From assembly GCA_937995825.1 (NCBI GenBank), contig CALKJO010000014.1, positions 100,412-164,411 of the forward strand: DNA of 64,000 nucleotides, given 5' to 3'. Source of the DNA: an uncultured Anaerolineae bacterium (lineage in GTDB: Bacteria; Chloroflexota; Anaerolineae; Aggregatilineales; Phototrophicaceae). A program made the translations under genes and the position numbers. Positions 62,103-64,000 of this stretch are shown one piece after another (the first letter of the stretch is position 1; each line of letters begins with the position of its first letter). The notes beneath the pieces were generated by a model. It worked only from the letters and a program-made list of their open reading frames with translations, was not told where the DNA came from and made no database searches.

Positions 62103-64000
62103 ATGAGCATTGATGCGCTGAAAGCCATGACCTTTCTCGACCGACTGCACGATCAGCGCCCCATCCTTGCCGACGGCGCAATGGGGACTCAGCTTCACGG
62201 GCGCGGACTGCCGATTGACGCCTGCTTCGATCAGCTCAACCTCACGCGCCCCGATCTGATCATGAGCATCCACCGCGACTACATCGCCGCCGGCGCGGAG
62301 CTGATCGAGACCAATACGTTTGGCGCAAACCGCCTCAAGCTGGCGGAACATGGGCTGGATGAGCAGGCTGCCGCGATCAACCGGGCTGGAGTCCTGCTCG
62401 CGCGGGGCGGGATCGCCTCATCAGAAACACAGCGCCCTATCTACATCGCTGGATCGGTCGGTCCACTGGGAGTCGGCGTGCAGCCGTTCGGGCGGCTCAA
62501 GCCGGAAGAGGCGCGCGCGCACTTCGCTGAGCAGATCGCCGCGCTGACAGGCGATGCCGACGGTCAGCCGGGCGTCGATGTCTTGATCTTCGAGACCTTC
62601 ACCGACATCGATGAGCTTCAGCTCGCCATTCAGACCGCCCGTGAGGTTGCCCCCGGCACACCGGTGATCGCGCAGCTCACCTTCGCCGCCGATGATCGCA
62701 CGCTGACCGGCTATCTGCCGGGGCGCGCCGCCAAAACGCTGCTCGAAGCGGGCGCGGACGCCATCGGCGTCAACTGCGGCGCGGGTCCGGCGCAGATCAG
62801 CCGGGTGCTGAGCGCCATGCACGCCGCCGCGCCCACCGCCATCCTGTCCGGGATGCCCAACGCCGGCTTTCCCGAAACCATCGGCGGACGGACGATGTAT
62901 CCGGCGTCGGTCGAGTATTTCGCCGACTACGCGCACACGTTCCGGGCAGCCGGCGCGCATATCATCGGCGGGTGCTGCGGGACGACTCCTGCCCACATCG
63001 CCGCCATGCGCGCCGCGCTCGATGCGCCGCCGACCAATGGACGCGACCGCGTCAGCGTGATCAGCCCTGCCGAAGCGGACGAGACCGAGATCGCGTCACA
63101 CGGATCGGAGTTCGCCGCCAAACTGCGCGCTGGGCGGTTTGTGATCAGCGTCGAGATGAATCCGCCGCGCAGCCACAACCTGGAACGGACGCTGGAAGCC
63201 GCCGAAAAGCTGCGCGCAGCCGGCGCGGACGTGCTGAATATCGCCGACAGCCCGACCGCGCGGATGCGCATCAGCCCGTGGGCGGTCTGCCAGCTCCTTG
63301 AAACCCGCCTCGGCATGGAGACCATCCTCCATTTCCCAACGCGCGGGCGCAATCTGCTGCGGATTCAGGGCGATCTGCTCGGCGCGCACGCGCTCGGCAT
63401 CCGTAATCTGTTCGTCTGCATGGGCGATCCGACCCGCATCGGCGATTACCCGGACGCGATGGATAACTACGACATTGTGCCGTCGGGCTTGATCCGGCTG
63501 GTCGCCCAGCGCATGAATACCGGCATCGATCAGGCGGGCAACCCCATCGGCGGCGCAACCGCCTTCACCGTCGGCTGCGCGCTCAACATGGGCGCGTCGG
63601 ACGCGGACAAAGAGATCGACGTGCTGCTGAAAAAGATCGACGCGGGCGCGGATTTCGCGCTCGGTCAGCCGGTGTTCGAGCCGCGCCTGGCGGAGCATTT
63701 CCTGCGCCGCTATGAGCAGATCGCGGGGACGGCGCTGACGCTGCCCGTGATCATGGGCGTGATGCCGCTGCACAGCCTGCGACACGCGCAGTTTTTGCAC
63801 AACGAAGTCCCCGGCATCACTATTCCCGACGCGCTGATGAAGCGGATCGCCGATGCCGGCGAGGATGCGCCCGATGAAGGCATCCTCATCGCTCAGGAAC
63901 TCATGACCGACCTGCGCGGCATGGTGCAGGGCGCATATATCATTCCGTCGTTCGGAAAATACGATCTGGCGGCGCGGTTGATTCGCTCGACGGTGATGGT
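62103..64000 (+). CDS. Fused homocysteine S-methyltransferase / methylenetetrahydrofolate reductase, 3' end outside window
   Basis: The frame from the ATG at 62103 is open to the window end (632 full codons). The first domain (about 12-300) is a homocysteine S-methyltransferase with ILADGAMGTQLHGRGL, Zn ligands in GVNCGAGP (about 222) and IIGGCCGTTPAHIAAM (about 289). The second (from about 340) is MetF-like: FVISVEMNPPRSHNLERTLE, FPTRGRNLLRIQGDLLG, LFVCMGDPTRIGDYPDA and LGQPVFEP. This matches the bifunctional YitJ type. It would make methyltetrahydrofolate for MetH and also transfer methyl itself. It shares the metH transcript, so it is also under SAM control. Confidence 0.92.
   Translation, partial: MSIDALKAMTFLDRLHDQRPILADGAMGTQLHGRGLPIDACFDQLNLTRPDLIMSIHRDYIAAGAELIETNTFGANRLKLAEHGLDEQAAAINRAGVLLARGGIASSETQRPIYIAGSVGPLGVGVQPFGRLKPEEARAHFAEQIAALTGDADGQPGVDVLIFETFTDIDELQLAIQTAREVAPGTPVIAQLTFAADDRTLTGYLPGRAAKTLLEAGADAIGVNCGAGPAQISRVLSAMHAAAPTAILSGMPNAGFPETIGGRTMYPASVEYFADYAHTFRAAGAHIIGGCCGTTPAHIAAMRAALDAPPTNGRDRVSVISPAEADETEIASHGSEFAAKLRAGRFVISVEMNPPRSHNLERTLEAAEKLRAAGADVLNIADSPTARMRISPWAVCQLLETRLGMETILHFPTRGRNLLRIQGDLLGAHALGIRNLFVCMGDPTRIGDYPDAMDNYDIVPSGLIRLVAQRMNTGIDQAGNPIGGATAFTVGCALNMGASDADKEIDVLLKKIDAGADFALGQPVFEPRLAEHFLRRYEQIAGTALTLPVIMGVMPLHSLRHAQFLHNEVPGITIPDALMKRIADAGEDAPDEGILIAQELMTDLRGMVQGAYIIPSFGKYDLAARLIRSTVM

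Overview
The window looks like a high-GC chromosomal segment from a member of the Chloroflexota, most likely an Anaerolineae-type lineage. This is inferred from gene content, not from a marker gene. The clues are many lipoproteins with Thr/Pro-rich linkers and SH3b or DUF11 modules, a stand-alone bacterial Elp3 (a family known structurally from Dehalococcoides), paired VanW/YkuD cell-wall proteins, BmpA-type and Dpp-type ABC transporters, and an F420-dependent oxidoreductase. Genes are densely packed and many overlap by ATGA. No gene-free stretch exceeds 300 bases. I saw no rRNA, tRNA, CRISPR array, insertion sequence or prophage.

Layout. 1-8.4 kb: secreted and envelope proteins (SH3 lipoprotein, membrane PIN-TRAM protein, TPR protein, secreted protein) and a Ser/Thr kinase operon with a membrane protein and a lipoprotein. 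8.5-16.2 kb: a 2-hydroxyacid dehydrogenase, an F420-dependent oxidoreductase, then an operon of endonuclease III followed by three sensor-kinase-like proteins. The third kinase has lost its phospho-acceptor histidine. 16.2-23.9 kb: translation and transcription housekeeping (prfA, prmC, rho with a near-consensus promoter, a tRNA dihydrouridine synthase, surE), a secreted pre-peptidase-domain repeat protein and an ArsR-type regulator. 23.9-29.1 kb (minus): a peptide ABC transporter (binding protein, two permeases, no ATPase here) whose operon continues into a c-type cytochrome lipoprotein. 29.2-34.7 kb: small membrane, lipoprotein and hypothetical genes, a PAP2-like protein and an NAD-dependent epimerase. 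34.7-38.5 kb: a VanW-domain protein and an L,D-transpeptidase. 38.5-43.9 kb (minus): an Elp3, M42 peptidase, GT39, M42 peptidase operon. 44-53 kb: glycosyltransferase, recO-cdd, CBS/CorC membrane protein, endonuclease V and a 925-residue DUF11-repeat surface protein. 53-58 kb: a BmpA-type (nucleoside or sugar) ABC transporter with all four components. 58.3-64 kb: a SAM-I riboswitch with a complete terminator/antiterminator platform controlling metH and a fused homocysteine methyltransferase-MTHFR that runs off the window.

How it works together. The best-defined regulatory unit is the methionine operon at the right end: SAM is sensed by the leader RNA and shuts off both B12-dependent and fused methyl-transfer enzymes. 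The least expected units are the three-kinase operon lacking a response regulator and the cytochrome joined to the peptide-transporter operon. No clearly novel system was identified. The strongest candidates for a second look are those two operons, the tandem 11-bp promoter-like repeat at 52922-52943, and the L,D-transpeptidase with an altered active-site motif.
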